Positions 33,895 through 46,111 of a stretch of DNA of 64,000 nucleotides are shown here, piece by piece. A model generated the notes under the pieces. The model did no database searches. It was not told the origin of the DNA and saw only the letters and a program-made list of their open reading frames with translations. The stretch comes from Phenylobacterium glaciei. GTDB taxonomy: Bacteria > Pseudomonadota > Alphaproteobacteria > Caulobacterales > Caulobacteraceae. The DNA is taken from NCBI RefSeq assembly GCF_016772415.1, contig NZ_JAGSGD010000001.1, positions 1,885,501 through 1,949,500 on the forward strand, in the 5' to 3' direction. Both the position numbers and the translations under genes were made by a program. Position 1 is the first letter of the stretch; each line of letters starts with the position of its first letter.

Positions 33895-34004
33895 GGCGGC
33901 TCCAAAGGCGCTTCCCAGGCTCACGAAGGTTGGCCTCGGGGGTCCTGGGATGTTAACAATCCAAACCTGATTTCCAGTCCGATTCCAACGGCGAAAAATT
34001 CCCC

Positions 34005-36776
<2,772 letters not shown>

Positions 36777-36785
36777 GAACCGCCA

Positions 36786-36822
36786 GACCGGCGCCGCATC
36801 GTTTGCGGCGTCGGGGCCGGTC
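36786..36822 (+). terminator. Hairpin after gyrA
   Basis: GACCGGC (36786-36792) pairs with GCCGGTC (36816-36822) around an inner stem GCCGCA/TGCGGC. It begins 10 bases after the gyrA stop. There is no T run, so termination is likely weak or Rho-assisted. Confidence 0.5.
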
Positions 36823-36908
36823 GGCTAGGATCGGGCATCGGGATCAAGCGGTTTCCCGGTTAGGCCCTCAGGCCCAAGAACCGCGCAACTCCGTATGGAG
36901 GAAGCGCG

Positions 36909-37409
36909 ATGATCCTATCCCCCGCCGACGTCACCCGCAGAACCACGGTCCTTGCCCTGCTGCTGCTGGCGCGCCCGGCCGCGGCGGCCCAGGCAAAGCC
37001 CTGCCCACCGCCTCGGGTGCTCTTCGTCTGTCCGGCGGGGTCGGTGAAGAGCGCCATCGCCCGGGAGACCCTCAAGCACGCGGCGTCCCGGCGTGGCCTG
37101 GCGGTGGTTGCCCAATCCCGCGGAGTCACGCCCGAGGATCACGCCTCCCCCGTCCTGGCCGCGCACCTGCGGGCTGATGGGATCGATCCGGCTGCTGAGG
37201 CTCTGAGGCGCCTGGAAACCGGCGACAGCGCCCAGGCCGACATCGTCATCGCCTTCGACGAGGCGGCCCAGGCGCCAGGACTTGAGAGGGCGCGGGCCTG
37301 GGACATTCCCTCCTGGAACAGCCAGTATGAGGGGGCCCGCGCGGCTTTGGCCCCGAAGATCGAGGCCTTGCTGGACGAGGTGGCCGCGCGTTCCTGTACA
37401 GGCGCGTAA
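36909..37409 (+). CDS. Exported protein tyrosine phosphatase-like (LMW-PTP fold) protein with altered P-loop
   Basis: The 166-residue protein has a hydrophobic N-terminal segment ending in AAAAQA (likely signal peptide) followed by RVLFVCPAGSVKSAIARE. This aligns with the low-molecular-weight phosphatase/arsenate reductase P-loop FVCxxNxxRSxMAE, but the essential CX5R arginine is Lys (C-PAGSV-K). The later IVIAFDEA fits the strand before the general-acid Asp loop. Altered P-loop plus export suggest a binding or degenerate protein rather than a normal phosphatase. GGAGG precedes the ATG. It is alone between gyrA and a convergent SOD-like gene. Confidence 0.65.
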   Translation: MILSPADVTRRTTVLALLLLARPAAAAQAKPCPPPRVLFVCPAGSVKSAIARETLKHAASRRGLAVVAQSRGVTPEDHASPVLAAHLRADGIDPAAEALRRLETGDSAQADIVIAFDEAAQAPGLERARAWDIPSWNSQYEGARAALAPKIEALLDEVAARSCTGA

Positions 37410-37418
37410 GCCCTGAGT

Positions 37419-38111
37419 TCAGAGCGCGCTGGCGCGACGGAACGCATCGTTGGCGTGGCCCCAGGAGACGGCCTTCATGACGGCGTTCACGTAGTCACCG
37501 GCCTTGGCGCCGTAGTCCATTTGGTAGGCGTGTTCGTACATGTCGAGGGCGAGCAGCGGTGCGCCGTCGGCCAGGGTCATGGTGTGGTCGGCGGCCCAGG
37601 TGTTCACCAGCCGCCCGTCGCGCCGGCTGTAGGTGAGCAGGACCCAGCCGGACCCGCCCCCCAGGGCCTTGCCCATGCCGGCGAACTCCGCGGCCCACCG
37701 GTCGCGGCTGCCGAAGTCGCGCTCGATCGCCTGGGCCAGGGCGGGGCTGGCCGCCACGCCGCCGGTGAGGCCCGCGAAATAGACCTCGTGCAGGATCATC
37801 GAATTCCAGGCGATCAGCTCCTCGCGCTTCAACCCGTTGAGCATGAAGCCTGGTGCGGCCGCTGGATCGAGCTTGGCGAACTCTGTCCGAATGGCCCCGA
37901 GCCGTTTCACGGCGCCCACATAGTTGTTGTCGTGATGGCTGACGAGCAGCTTCTCCGACAGACCCGGCACGCCCTTCGGGTCGAAGGGGAGCGGTTGGGC
38001 GGCCGGGGCGCTCGCAGGCGGGGTCTGCGCGGAGGCTGCGCTCACGGCGGCGACGCCGGCCATGGCAAGTCCGCCGATCAAGAACCGGCGGTCGAGGCTG
38101 GGTTGTGTCAT
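37419..38111 (-). CDS. Exported Fe/Mn superoxide dismutase-like protein
   Basis: The 230-residue precursor begins with a Tat-type leader (LDRRFLIGGLAMAGVAAVSAASA), unusual for Fe/Mn SODs, which are normally cytoplasmic. The four metal ligands can be placed: His in SHHDNNYVGA, His in MILHEVYF, and Asp and His in LDMYEHAYQMDYG, where the usual DxWEHAY motif has Tyr for Trp. Cofactor insertion before export through Tat would explain the leader. Together with sodC this gives the cell two extracytoplasmic SOD-type proteins; activity of this one is not certain because the second-shell residues differ. Confidence 0.8.
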   Translation of the reverse strand: MTQPSLDRRFLIGGLAMAGVAAVSAASAQTPPASAPAAQPLPFDPKGVPGLSEKLLVSHHDNNYVGAVKRLGAIRTEFAKLDPAAAPGFMLNGLKREELIAWNSMILHEVYFAGLTGGVAASPALAQAIERDFGSRDRWAAEFAGMGKALGGGSGWVLLTYSRRDGRLVNTWAADHTMTLADGAPLLALDMYEHAYQMDYGAKAGDYVNAVMKAVSWGHANDAFRRASAL

Positions 38112-38308
38112 TCTGCTTCTCCGATTTCGGCGATCTGTCGCCCGGCATGGCCGCCTAGTGTCGCGCCGACCGGAGGTTCTGCCCCTTCGCCATCGGCCAC
38201 AAGCCTTGGCGGCGCCTACAGGTGGTCACGCCCCGAGCAATTAGCGCTTGCCTTCGCGAGCCCGCCCGGCCAAAGCCGAAGGCAAGAACAGTTGGGGGAT
38301 ACAGGCGA

Positions 38309-38812
38309 ATGGCCACCCGCGTCGGGATCTATCCGGGCACCTTCGACCCGATCCACAATGGCCATACCGACATCATCGGCCGGGCCGTGAAGCTGGTGGA
38401 CAAGCTGGTGATCGGGGTGGCGATCAACGCCGGCAAGGGGCCGTTGTTCACCCTGGAAGAGCGCGTCGCCATCCTGAGCGAACTGGCCGCCAGCCTGCCC
38501 AAGGACATCGAGATCGTGGTCCAGCCCTATGAGGGCCTGCTGATCCATTTCGCCCGCGAAGTCGGGGCCAGCATCATCGTCCGGGGCCTGCGCGCGGTGG
38601 CCGACTTCGAATACGAATTCCAGATGACCGCCATGAACCAGCAGCTCGATCGCGAGATCGAGACCGTGTTCCTGATGGCCGACCCCCGTCACCAGGCGGT
38701 GTCGTCCAAGCTGGTGAAGGAAATCGCCATCCTGGGCGGCGAGGTGGGCAAGTTCGTCAGCCCCGCCGTCAAGGACGCCCTGATGGCCAAGGTGGCTGCA
38801 GGACAGGCCTGA
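38309..38812 (+). CDS. coaD: Phosphopantetheine adenylyltransferase
   Basis: CoaD makes dephospho-CoA from 4'-phosphopantetheine and ATP, the penultimate step of coenzyme A synthesis. The 167-residue protein has the nucleotidyltransferase motif GTFDPIHNGH near the N-terminus, GLRAVADFEYEFQMTAMNQ in the centre and the C-terminal SSKLVKEIAILGGEV. I take the ATG at 38309, which yields the canonical MATRVGIYPGTFDP start; the longer frame adds an atypical basic leader. Confidence 0.95.
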   Translation: MATRVGIYPGTFDPIHNGHTDIIGRAVKLVDKLVIGVAINAGKGPLFTLEERVAILSELAASLPKDIEIVVQPYEGLLIHFAREVGASIIVRGLRAVADFEYEFQMTAMNQQLDREIETVFLMADPRHQAVSSKLVKEIAILGGEVGKFVSPAVKDALMAKVAAGQA

Positions 38813-38862
38813 GACGCGCCGACGGGGTGGCGATCTTCGCCGCGCCCAGCTAGGAGTGAGCG

Positions 38863-39734
38863 ATGATCCGCAAACTCCTGATCTCCACGGCGGTCCTGGC
38901 GCTCGCCGGCTCCGCGCTCGCTGCGCCCAAGGCCAAGGCTCCCGCCGTCCCTGTCGTGCCGCCGGCGCCTGGCGCGCCGGCCGCCGCCGACTGGCGCACG
39001 CCCGATCCCGACAACGTCCTGGTGATCGACACCAACAAGGGCCGGATCCTGGTGGAGCTGTCCCCCCAGGTCGCGCCCAGCCATGTGACCCGGGTGAAGG
39101 AACTGACCCGCTCGGGCCTCTATGACGGCCGCAGCTTCTTCCGGGTGATCGACGCCTTCATGGCCCAGACCGGCGACCCCAAGGACACCGGCGAGGGCAA
39201 TTCCGACAAGCCGGACCTGGCGGCCGAGTTCACCTTCCGCCGCGGGCCTGAGACTCCCTTCGTCCAGGTCGCCGACCAGACGGTGGCCGAGATCGGCTTC
39301 ATCGGCGCCCTGCCGGTCATGACCCAGAGCTCGATGCTCATGCCCATGACCAAGGACGGCAAGATCTCCGGTTGGGGCCTCTATTGCCCCGGCGTCGCCG
39401 GCATGGCCCGCGGCGAGGCCGAGGCCAGCGCCAACAGCCAGTTCTTCCTGATGCGCCAGGCCTATCCGTCCCTGGAAAAGCGCTACACCGCCTTCGGCCG
39501 GGTGATCTCCGGCCTGGAGGTCGTGCGCGCCATCAAGGTGGGCGAACCGGTGACCGATCCCGATAAGATGTTGAAGGTCCGCGTAATGGCGGATATCCCC
39601 GCCGCCGAACGCCCCAAGGTTCGGGTGATCGACCCCGCGAGCGCCTGGTTCAAGGCCGAGATCGCCAATGTGCGTGGCGAGATGGGGGCCGATTTCACGG
39701 CCTGCGCAATTCGAATTCCCTCAGAGGTGAAGTA

Positions 39735-39735
<1 letters not shown>
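38863..39735 (+). CDS. Exported cyclophilin-type peptidyl-prolyl isomerase
   Basis: The 290-residue precursor has a signal peptide (MIRKLLISTAVLALAGSALA), an Ala/Pro linker, and a cyclophilin domain from about residue 45 (VLVIDTNKGRILVELSPQVAPSHVTRVKEL, GRSFFRVIDAFMAQTGDP, ANSQFFLM). It would assist folding of periplasmic proteins. Compared with a standard cyclophilin it carries an insertion between SSMLMPMTKDGK and NSQFFLM and a C-terminal extension. Its stop overlaps the start of the next cyclophilin (TAATG). Confidence 0.9.
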
Positions 39736-40192
<457 letters not shown>

Positions 40193-40196
<4 letters not shown>

Positions 40197-40750
40197 CGCC
40201 TGACCTGGAAGCCGCCTACGCGCAGCCGCATAGGCGCTACCATACGCGGACCCATATCGAGCAGTGCCTGGCGCTGCTCGATCAGGTTCCCGACCTGATG
40301 GACTCCGAACGCCAGGTGCTGACCTACGCCATCTGGTGGCACGACGCGGTCTACGACCCGACCGCTTCGGACAACGAGGCCAAGAGCGCGGAGATGGCCA
40401 AGCGCGATCTCCGCGACTTCGACGTCTCCCTCCATGCTCGCGAGGAAGTGGCCCGGCTGATCCGCCTGACCGCCGGTCACGTGGTGGAGGAAGAAGACCG
40501 CCTGGGCGAGATCCTGGTCTCCATCGACCTGACCATCCTGGCCGCCGCGCCTCTGGACTACGACGCCTATAGCCGCCAGGTGCGGGCCGAATACGCTCAT
40601 GTGCCCGACGACGCCTGGCGCGTCGGCCGAGCCAAGGTCATGCAACACTTCCTCGACGCCCCGGTTATCTATCCCGACCCGGCCTTGCGCGCCCTCTTCG
40701 AGGACGTTGCGCGGGCCAACATCGCCCGGGAGATCGCCTCCCTGGCCTGA
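40193..40750 (+). CDS. HD-domain metal-dependent hydrolase-like protein
   Basis: The 185-residue protein starts at GTG 40193, overlapping the ppiB stop. It contains RRYHTRTHIEQCL near residue 15 and WWHDAVYDPTASDNEAKSA near residue 48, the His and HD pair that define this small HD family, which in annotated genomes is often called a predicted metal-dependent HD superfamily phosphohydrolase. Substrate unknown. It is the third gene of the cyclophilin operon. Confidence 0.82.
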
Positions 40751-40760
40751 GGGAGCAGGG

Positions 40761-41213
40761 ATGGCCGCCAAGCTAAAGGTCTTCGTCACCTCTGACGGCC
40801 TGGCCGACTATGTGGTCGCCGCCAGTTCACGCCCCAAGGCCCTGGCCGCCTGGGAGGCCCACCAGGACCTGTTCGCCAACGGCGCGGCCCACGAAACCGA
40901 CGACCCCGAGTTGATGAAGGCCGCCCTGGCCCAGCCGGGCGAAGTGCTGCGCCGGCCGGCCAAGAGCAACGCGCGTCCTGCCGCCTTGCCCCACACCGTC
41001 AAAACCAAGGGCCCATCCAAGGCGGCCTTGCGCCAGATCGAGAAGGCCGAGACCCGGCTGGCGGGCGTCGAAGCCGAGCACGACGAGGCCATCGCCGAGA
41101 TGGCCGCTCAGCGCGCCGCTCTGGACGCTCGCGAGGCCGCCGAAACCGAACACTACGAGGACGCCCGCCGCGCCGCCGAACGCGACCTGGCCAAGGCCCG
41201 CCGCGCCCTCTAG
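40761..41213 (+). CDS. Coiled-coil hypothetical protein
   Basis: The 150-residue protein has an N-terminal globular half (KLKVFVTSDGLADYVVAASSRPKALAAWEAHQDLFANG) and a C-terminal highly charged, Ala/Glu/Arg-rich coiled coil (about residues 92-150). I take the ATG at 40761, ten bases after the HD-gene stop with GGGAG upstream. I do not recognise a named family; a similar layout is common in Caulobacterales hypothetical proteins. Probably the last gene of the cyclophilin operon. Confidence 0.65.
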   Translation: MAAKLKVFVTSDGLADYVVAASSRPKALAAWEAHQDLFANGAAHETDDPELMKAALAQPGEVLRRPAKSNARPAALPHTVKTKGPSKAALRQIEKAETRLAGVEAEHDEAIAEMAAQRAALDAREAAETEHYEDARRAAERDLAKARRAL

Positions 41214-42187
41214 AGGGCCCGCGCCAGGGTGACGATCACCGGATAGTGGTCCGAACCCAGCCGGGGGCCACGCTTGACGCTCACCGTCCGCCAGCCCTTG
41301 CCGGCATAGACATGATCGATGGGCAGGAACGGGAAGGGGACCTTGGCGCCCAGATAGGCGGGCCACGAGAACAGCGCCTTGGTCCGTCGTTCCAGCCCGA
41401 ACATCGCGTCCTCCCGCCGCCGTGAGAACGACCAGGGGGTGGAGTTGAAGTCTCCGGTCAGGATCATCCGCTCCTTGGGCAGCCGGTTCAGCACGTTGCT
41501 GACCATGCGGCCCTGGGCCTGCTGCATCCCGTCGGCGGTGGGCCAGGTGTAGTGCAGGCCCAGGACCGTGTAATCGCCTGCCTCGTCCTGGAAGGTCGCA
41601 CGCGCCATGGAGGGCCGGGGGCCGTGCTGGACCTCCGAGGGGACGTCGGTCTCCGTCGCCTTGGCCTTGCTGAAGATGACCACCGAGCAGGTCTTGCAGA
41701 CCACGTTGTAGGGGTGGCGTTTCAGCACCGCGTCGCGGATTGCGGGGCGGGCTTCCTCAAGGATGACGATGTCGGCGTCCTGGTCGGCGATCCACTGGGC
41801 CGTCCGGTCGATCTCGAGGTTGCTGGCCCAGACGTTGAACTGGATCAGCTTGATCTGGTGAGGCGCGTCGGCCGGGGCGCGGGGGCTCATGGGCCGGGTC
41901 AGTTCCGGCAGGATCAGCGCAGTGCTGGCCACCACCCCCACCCCGCCCACGGTGAGGAAGATTGTCCGCATCGCGCGCGGCGCCAACAGCAGGCCATAGG
42001 CCACGACCACGGCGGCGCCGATCAGCCAGAACGGCGCGAAGTGGGCCAGCATGTCGGGCCGCGGCGCGATCCGCCCAGCCTGGGCGACCAGGGCCGCCAC
42101 GGCGCTGGCCAGGCCCTCGGCGAACATCAGGGCGGCCAGCAGGCCGGTCACGGCGATTCGGAACAGTCGCATAAGCGCCTCTAGCAT
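41210..42187 (-). CDS. Membrane-anchored endonuclease/exonuclease/phosphatase family protein
   Basis: The 325-residue protein has three N-terminal hydrophobic segments (to about residue 90) and then an EEP domain containing KLIQFNVWASN, VILEEARPA, TVLGLHYTWP, LTGDFNSTPW and GSDHYPVIV, the ordered catalytic motifs (Asn, Glu, His, Asp/Asn, Asp-His). Members act on nucleic acids, phospholipids or phosphoinositides; with membrane anchoring the substrate may be extracytoplasmic. A second Met at residue 6 is an alternative start. It is convergent with the preceding gene (4-base overlap). Confidence 0.85.
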   Translation of the reverse strand: MLEALMRLFRIAVTGLLAALMFAEGLASAVAALVAQAGRIAPRPDMLAHFAPFWLIGAAVVVAYGLLLAPRAMRTIFLTVGGVGVVASTALILPELTRPMSPRAPADAPHQIKLIQFNVWASNLEIDRTAQWIADQDADIVILEEARPAIRDAVLKRHPYNVVCKTCSVVIFSKAKATETDVPSEVQHGPRPSMARATFQDEAGDYTVLGLHYTWPTADGMQQAQGRMVSNVLNRLPKERMILTGDFNSTPWSFSRRREDAMFGLERRTKALFSWPAYLGAKVPFPFLPIDHVYAGKGWRTVSVKRGPRLGSDHYPVIVTLARAL

Positions 42188-42202
42188 GGTCTGGCGCTTG
42201 AC

Positions 42203-42229
42203 GCGTGAAGGCGCGCGTGGCCTTCACGC
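42203..42229 (+). promoter_or_regulatory. Hairpin in the queA leader
   Basis: GCGTGAAGG (42203-42211) pairs perfectly with CCTTCACGC (42221-42229), with a 9-base loop, ending 6 bases before the queA ATG. It would cover the place of the ribosome binding site. It does not match a preQ1 riboswitch as I know it. Confidence 0.4.
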
Positions 42230-42235
42230 CTCGCC

Positions 42236-43315
42236 ATGCAACTTGCCGACTTCGACTTCAACCTGCCCGACGACAACATCGCCCTGCGGCCGGTCAGCCC
42301 CCGGGATTCCGCCCGCATGCTGCGCGTCACGCCCGGCGCGCCGCTGGCCGATCTGCGGGTGTCGGACCTGCCAGACCAGCTCCGCGCCGGCGATGTCCTG
42401 GTGCTGAACGACACCCGGGTGATCAACGCCCGCCTGAAGGGGACCCGCTATCGCGGCGAGCACCAGCAGGCCTGCGTGGCCACCCTGCACCGCCGCCTGT
42501 CCCCCAGCCGCTGGACCGCCTTCATGAAGCCCGGCAAGCGCCTGGCCGTGGGCGACCGCGTGGCCTTCGGCGAGACCAACGATCGCGCCTGCCTGCTGGG
42601 GGTGTTGGACGCCACCATCACCGAGAAGGGGGAGGGCGGCGAGCTGACCCTGTCCTTCGATCTCGCGGGCCCTGACCTCGACGCCGCCATCGCCGAGCGC
42701 GGCGCCATGCCCCTGCCGCCCTACATCGCCGCCAAGCGCGCGGAGGATGCCCAGGACCGCGCGGACTACCAGACCGTCTATGCCCGCGACGACGGCTCGG
42801 TGGCCGCCCCCACGGCGGGGCTGCACTTCACGCCCGAGCTTATGGCGCGCCTGCGGGACAAGGGCGTGGCCATCGCGTTCGTCACCCTGCACGTCGGCGC
42901 CGGCACCTTCCTGCCGGTGAAGACCGATGACCTGGCCCACCACAGGATGCACGCCGAATACGGTGAAGTGACGGAGGAAACCGCCTCCCGCCTCAACGCC
43001 GCGCGCGCCGCTGGCGGCCGCATCGTCTGCGTCGGCACCACCTCCCTGCGGCTGCTGGAAAGCGCCACCGGCGAGGATGGCGTCGTCCGCCCCTTCGCCG
43101 CCGAAACCGCCATCTTCATCACCCCCGGATACCGCTTCCGCGCGGTGGACGGCCTGATGACCAACTTCCACCTGCCCAAGTCGACCCTGTTCATGCTGGT
43201 CTGCGCCTTCGCGGGCTATGAGGCCATGCACGCCGCCTACGCCCACGCCATCGCCACGGGCTACCGGTTCTATTCCTACGGCGATGCGAGCCTGCTCTGG
43301 AGGGCTGAGCCTTGA
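42236..43315 (+). CDS. queA: S-adenosylmethionine:tRNA ribosyltransferase-isomerase QueA
   Basis: QueA transfers and rearranges ribose from SAM to 7-aminomethyl-7-deazaguanine in tRNA, forming epoxyqueuosine. The 359-residue protein begins [15 protein letters not shown], has [12 protein letters not shown] near residue 60, [13 protein letters not shown] in the centre, and [19 protein letters not shown] near the end, all hallmarks at normal length. It overlaps tgt by four bases (TTGA), forming a queuosine operon. Confidence 0.96.
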   Translation: MQLADFDFNLPDDNIALRPVSPRDSARMLRVTPGAPLADLRVSDLPDQLRAGDVLVLNDTRVINARLKGTRYRGEHQQACVATLHRRLSPSRWTAFMKPGKRLAVGDRVAFGETNDRACLLGVLDATITEKGEGGELTLSFDLAGPDLDAAIAERGAMPLPPYIAAKRAEDAQDRADYQTVYARDDGSVAAPTAGLHFTPELMARLRDKGVAIAFVTLHVGAGTFLPVKTDDLAHHRMHAEYGEVTEETASRLNAARAAGGRIVCVGTTSLRLLESATGEDGVVRPFAAETAIFITPGYRFRAVDGLMTNFHLPKSTLFMLVCAFAGYEAMHAAYAHAIATGYRFYSYGDASLLWRAEP

Positions 43316-44424
43316 GCGCCTTCCCCTTCGAGATCACCGCCACGCAGGGCAAGGCCCGCACCGGGGTGCTGAAGACCGCCCGCGGCGACATCCGCACGCC
43401 GGCCTTCATGCCCGTGGGCACGGCGGCCACCGTCAAGGCGCTGACCGTTGATCAGGTGGCCTCCACCGGCGCCGACATCATCCTGGGCAACACCTATCAC
43501 CTGATGCTGCGGCCGGGCGCCGAGCGGGTGGCGCGCCTGGGCGGCCTGCACAACTTCATGCGCTGGGATAAACCCATCCTCACCGATAGCGGCGGCTTCC
43601 AGGTGATGAGCCTGTCGAAGATCGCCAAGGTCACCGAGCAGTCTGTGGCCTTCCAGAGCCATATCGACGGCTCCAAGCACATCCTGACCCCGGAACGCTC
43701 CATCGAGATTCAGGCCGATTTGCTGGGCTCCGACATCGTCATGCAGCTGGACGAATGCGTCGCCTGGCCGGCCGAGGAGAACCGCGCGCGCGACGCCATG
43801 CTGCTGTCGGCCCGCTGGGGCCAGCGCTCCAAGGCCGCCTTCGGCGAGCGCGACCGCCAGGCCCTGTTCGGCATCCAGCAGGGCTCCACCTTCGAGCACC
43901 TGCGCCGCGAGTCCGCTGAGCGCCTGATCGAGACTGGCTTCGACGGCTACGCCCTGGGCGGCCTGGCGGTCGGGGAGGGGCATGAGGCCATGTGCGAGGT
44001 GCTGGACTATGCCCCTGCCATGCTGCCCGCCGACCGGCCGCGCTATCTGATGGGGGTGGGCAAGCCCATCGACCTGGTGGAGGCCGTGGCCCGGGGCGTG
44101 GACATGTTCGACTGCGTCCTGCCCACCCGCTCGGGCCGCCACGGCCAGGCCTGGACCTGGGAGGGCTCGGTCAACCTGAAGAACGCCCGCTTCGCCGAGG
44201 ACGACACCCCGCTGGACGAGACCAATCCCTGTCCGGCCTCGAGCCACTATTCCAAGGCCTATCTGCACCACCTGGTGAAGTCCGAGGAGATCCTCGGCCA
44301 GGTCCTGCTCTCCTGGCACAACATCGCCTTCTTCCAGGCCCTGACCCAGGCCATGCGCGACGCCATTTCGGAAGGCCGGTTCGAGCAGTTCCGGAAGGAC
44401 TTCAAAAGCCGCCAGCAGGCGTAG
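43312..44424 (+). CDS. tgt: Queuine tRNA-guanine transglycosylase with degenerate zinc site
   Basis: TGT exchanges the wobble guanine of target tRNAs for the preQ1 base. The 370-residue protein has the first active-site block [13 protein letters not shown], the substrate loop with GGLAVGE, and the nucleophile Asp in [17 protein letters not shown]. The zinc site is unusual: where Zymomonas-type TGT has C-x-C-x2-C...H, this protein reads N305-P-C307-P-A-S310...H336, so two of three Cys are replaced. The start is a TTG overlapping the queA stop; no other start is possible without losing the conserved N-terminus. Confidence 0.94.
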   Translation: MSAFPFEITATQGKARTGVLKTARGDIRTPAFMPVGTAATVKALTVDQVASTGADIILGNTYHLMLRPGAERVARLGGLHNFMRWDKPILTDSGGFQVMSLSKIAKVTEQSVAFQSHIDGSKHILTPERSIEIQADLLGSDIVMQLDECVAWPAEENRARDAMLLSARWGQRSKAAFGERDRQALFGIQQGSTFEHLRRESAERLIETGFDGYALGGLAVGEGHEAMCEVLDYAPAMLPADRPRYLMGVGKPIDLVEAVARGVDMFDCVLPTRSGRHGQAWTWEGSVNLKNARFAEDDTPLDETNPCPASSHYSKAYLHHLVKSEEILGQVLLSWHNIAFFQALTQAMRDAISEGRFEQFRKDFKSRQQA

Positions 44425-44455
44425 GGTTTAGTTCCGAATTCGCGATGCCCCGTTT

Positions 44456-44615
44456 CCTTCTCCCCTTGCGGGAGAAGGTGGCCCTGCGGAGCAGGGTCGG
44501 ATGAGGCGTCGAAAGGCCTCTCGGGCTAGGGTGTTTCAGAATACGCGGAGAGGGGAGTGCGACCCCTCATCCGACCGGTCTCCGACCGGCCACCTTCTCC
44601 CGCAAGGGGAGAAGG
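44456..44615. repeat. 160-base inverted repeat with nested hairpins
   Basis: A 28-base arm at 44456-44483 is perfectly inverted at 44588-44615. Each arm is itself a hairpin built on CTTCTCCC(C)TTGCGGGAGAAG. Inside, GGTCGGATGAGG and CCTCATCCGACC form a second inverted pair. The element fills the gap between convergent tgt and a lipoprotein gene, so it may terminate both. The same core recurs at 59267-59289. Confidence 0.85.
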
Positions 44616-44649
44616 AGCCGCCTGGCTCGACGCCTATTGGACCTGGACT

Positions 44650-45237
44650 TTAGCGGATCGGGTAGCGGGGCTTCAGCGTCTCGGGCATCGGCGCTTCGCG
44701 CTCCACCAGATCGTGCGACGGCCGGGCCGGCAGCTTGCAGTTCCGTGATTCCCCCAGGCCCTTCAGATAGGCCCGCCGCACCGCGCCGGCGTTGATGGCG
44801 GCGGTGACCAGGCTGTCATGCCGCTGGGCGCCGGAGAGCCTGCGCACCCAGCCCCGGAACGGGATCAGGTCCGAGGCCGCCCCGGCCACCGCCCCCAGGG
44901 CCGCGCCGCGGCCGCGCACCATCAGGTCGTCCTCGTCCTGCGCGGGCTCGTCCAGGTCGGCGCCCAGGGCTCCGTTCAGCGGCAGGATCATGCCGGTGAT
45001 CCGCGCGCAGTTGGCGGGATTGGGCAGGGCGTAGGGATCGGCCATGGCGTCCAGCAGCACCTGGGGAATCTTGGTGCGCAGCACATTGACGTCGCGCAGC
45101 GGCGAGGCGACCGCGCCCCGCACGCTTTCGCGGTTGGCGGCCGAACTGGTCTGGATCTCCGGCGAGCCATCGGCCGGCGCCGTGGTGCAGGCGCCGAGCA
45201 CGGCCAGGATCGGGAGGATGCAAAGTGTCGTGCGCAT
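44650..45237 (-). CDS. Lipoprotein, hypothetical
   Basis: The 195-residue precursor has a lipoprotein signal with lipobox LGAC (Cys at residue 17). The mature protein contains NPANCARITGMILPLNGALGADLDEP, a Gly/Ala-rich segment RGRGAALGAVAGAASDLIPFRGWVRRLSGA that could insert in a membrane, and a C-terminal part with one more Cys. Similar proteins are widespread in Caulobacterales without known role. It lies between the inverted repeat and tRNA-Lys. Confidence 0.65.
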   Translation of the reverse strand: MRTTLCILPILAVLGACTTAPADGSPEIQTSSAANRESVRGAVASPLRDVNVLRTKIPQVLLDAMADPYALPNPANCARITGMILPLNGALGADLDEPAQDEDDLMVRGRGAALGAVAGAASDLIPFRGWVRRLSGAQRHDSLVTAAINAGAVRRAYLKGLGESRNCKLPARPSHDLVEREAPMPETLKPRYPIR

Positions 45238-45316
45238 CCTCCAATAGTAGAGCTTGGGGGTTCACCTTGGAAAGCCCGCCGGTTGCAGGCGAGGACCAAC
45301 ATATGCGGCGATATGT

Positions 45317-45391
45317 TGGTAGGCCGGGTGGGGGTCGAACCCACGACCATTCGATTAAAAGTCGAATGCTCTACCACTGAGCTACCGGCCC
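45317..45391 (-). tRNA. tRNA-Lys (anticodon TTT)
   Basis: Read on the minus strand, the 75-base sequence begins GGGCCGGTAGCTCAG, has the anticodon loop CTTTTAA with TTT flanked by a 5-bp stem, the T arm GTGGGTTCGACCCCCAC, and an encoded CCA end. The acceptor stem pairs throughout with one G-T pair at position 1-72. Confidence 0.95.
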
Positions 45392-45586
45392 TTGCGCGGC
45401 GAGCAAAAGCGCGCCGGGCGAAGCGGCGCGGACCATAGGGCGCGTCCCTGCGGGGAGCAAGTCGTGCTCGCCGTCAGGATGAACCGGAGATGACCAGGCC
45501 TGTTCAAAACAGGTTCAGGGCGGAACTCGCATTTTGGGGATAACGCCGAGAGCCAGCCGGTTTGAAGCTCCGTGAAAGGACACCCC

Positions 45587-46084
45587 ATGAAACGCGCAAT
45601 CGCCGCCGCCCTCGCGCTCTCCCTGCTGGGCGGCACGGCCGCCATGGCGCAGCCGTCGCAGTATCGCGGTGACTATCAGAACCAGTATCAACTGGGCTCT
45701 GAGGACGACCGCTATGACGACGGCGACAGCGGCCGGTACGGCGACGGTTGGTATGACAACCGCGATGGTCGCTACGACAATCGCGATGATCGCGACGACG
45801 ACCGCGATGATCGCTACCATGACCGTCGGGATGATCGCCGGGGCAACCACTATGGCCATGCCTATGGTCATCAGCACCACAACGGCGGCCATTCGTGGCG
45901 CCGGGGCGAACGCCTGCCGAGGGAATATCGCAATTCCAACTACTATGTGAGCGACTACCGCCGTTACGGCCTGCGCCAGCCGCCAGCTGGCTACCAATGG
46001 ATGCGTGCCGGTAACGAGTATGTACTCGCCTCGCTGATTAACGGCCTGATCGCTCAGGTGTTGAGCAACGGATACGGTCGCTAG
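45587..46084 (+). CDS. RcnB-family periplasmic protein
   Basis: The 165-residue precursor has a signal peptide (MKRAIAAALALSLLGGTAAMA), a long Arg/Asp/Tyr-rich low-complexity region (about residues 30-95), and the C-terminal RcnB core WRRGERLPREYRNSNYYVSDYRRYGLRQPPAGYQWMRAGNEYVLAS. RcnB in E. coli helps nickel/cobalt homeostasis in the periplasm; the repeated RDDR/DDRYDD segment here could bind metal but that is unproven. AAAGGA stands 6 bases before the ATG. A terminator follows directly. Confidence 0.82.
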   Translation: MKRAIAAALALSLLGGTAAMAQPSQYRGDYQNQYQLGSEDDRYDDGDSGRYGDGWYDNRDGRYDNRDDRDDDRDDRYHDRRDDRRGNHYGHAYGHQHHNGGHSWRRGERLPREYRNSNYYVSDYRRYGLRQPPAGYQWMRAGNEYVLASLINGLIAQVLSNGYGR

Positions 46085-46111
46085 GCACTAAGCGCACCTA
46101 GTGGCGTCGGG

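Noticed and set aside
42188-42235. preQ1 riboswitch before queA
   Set aside because: The leader holds only a simple 9-bp hairpin; no preQ1 aptamer A-rich tail or pseudoknot pattern is visible.
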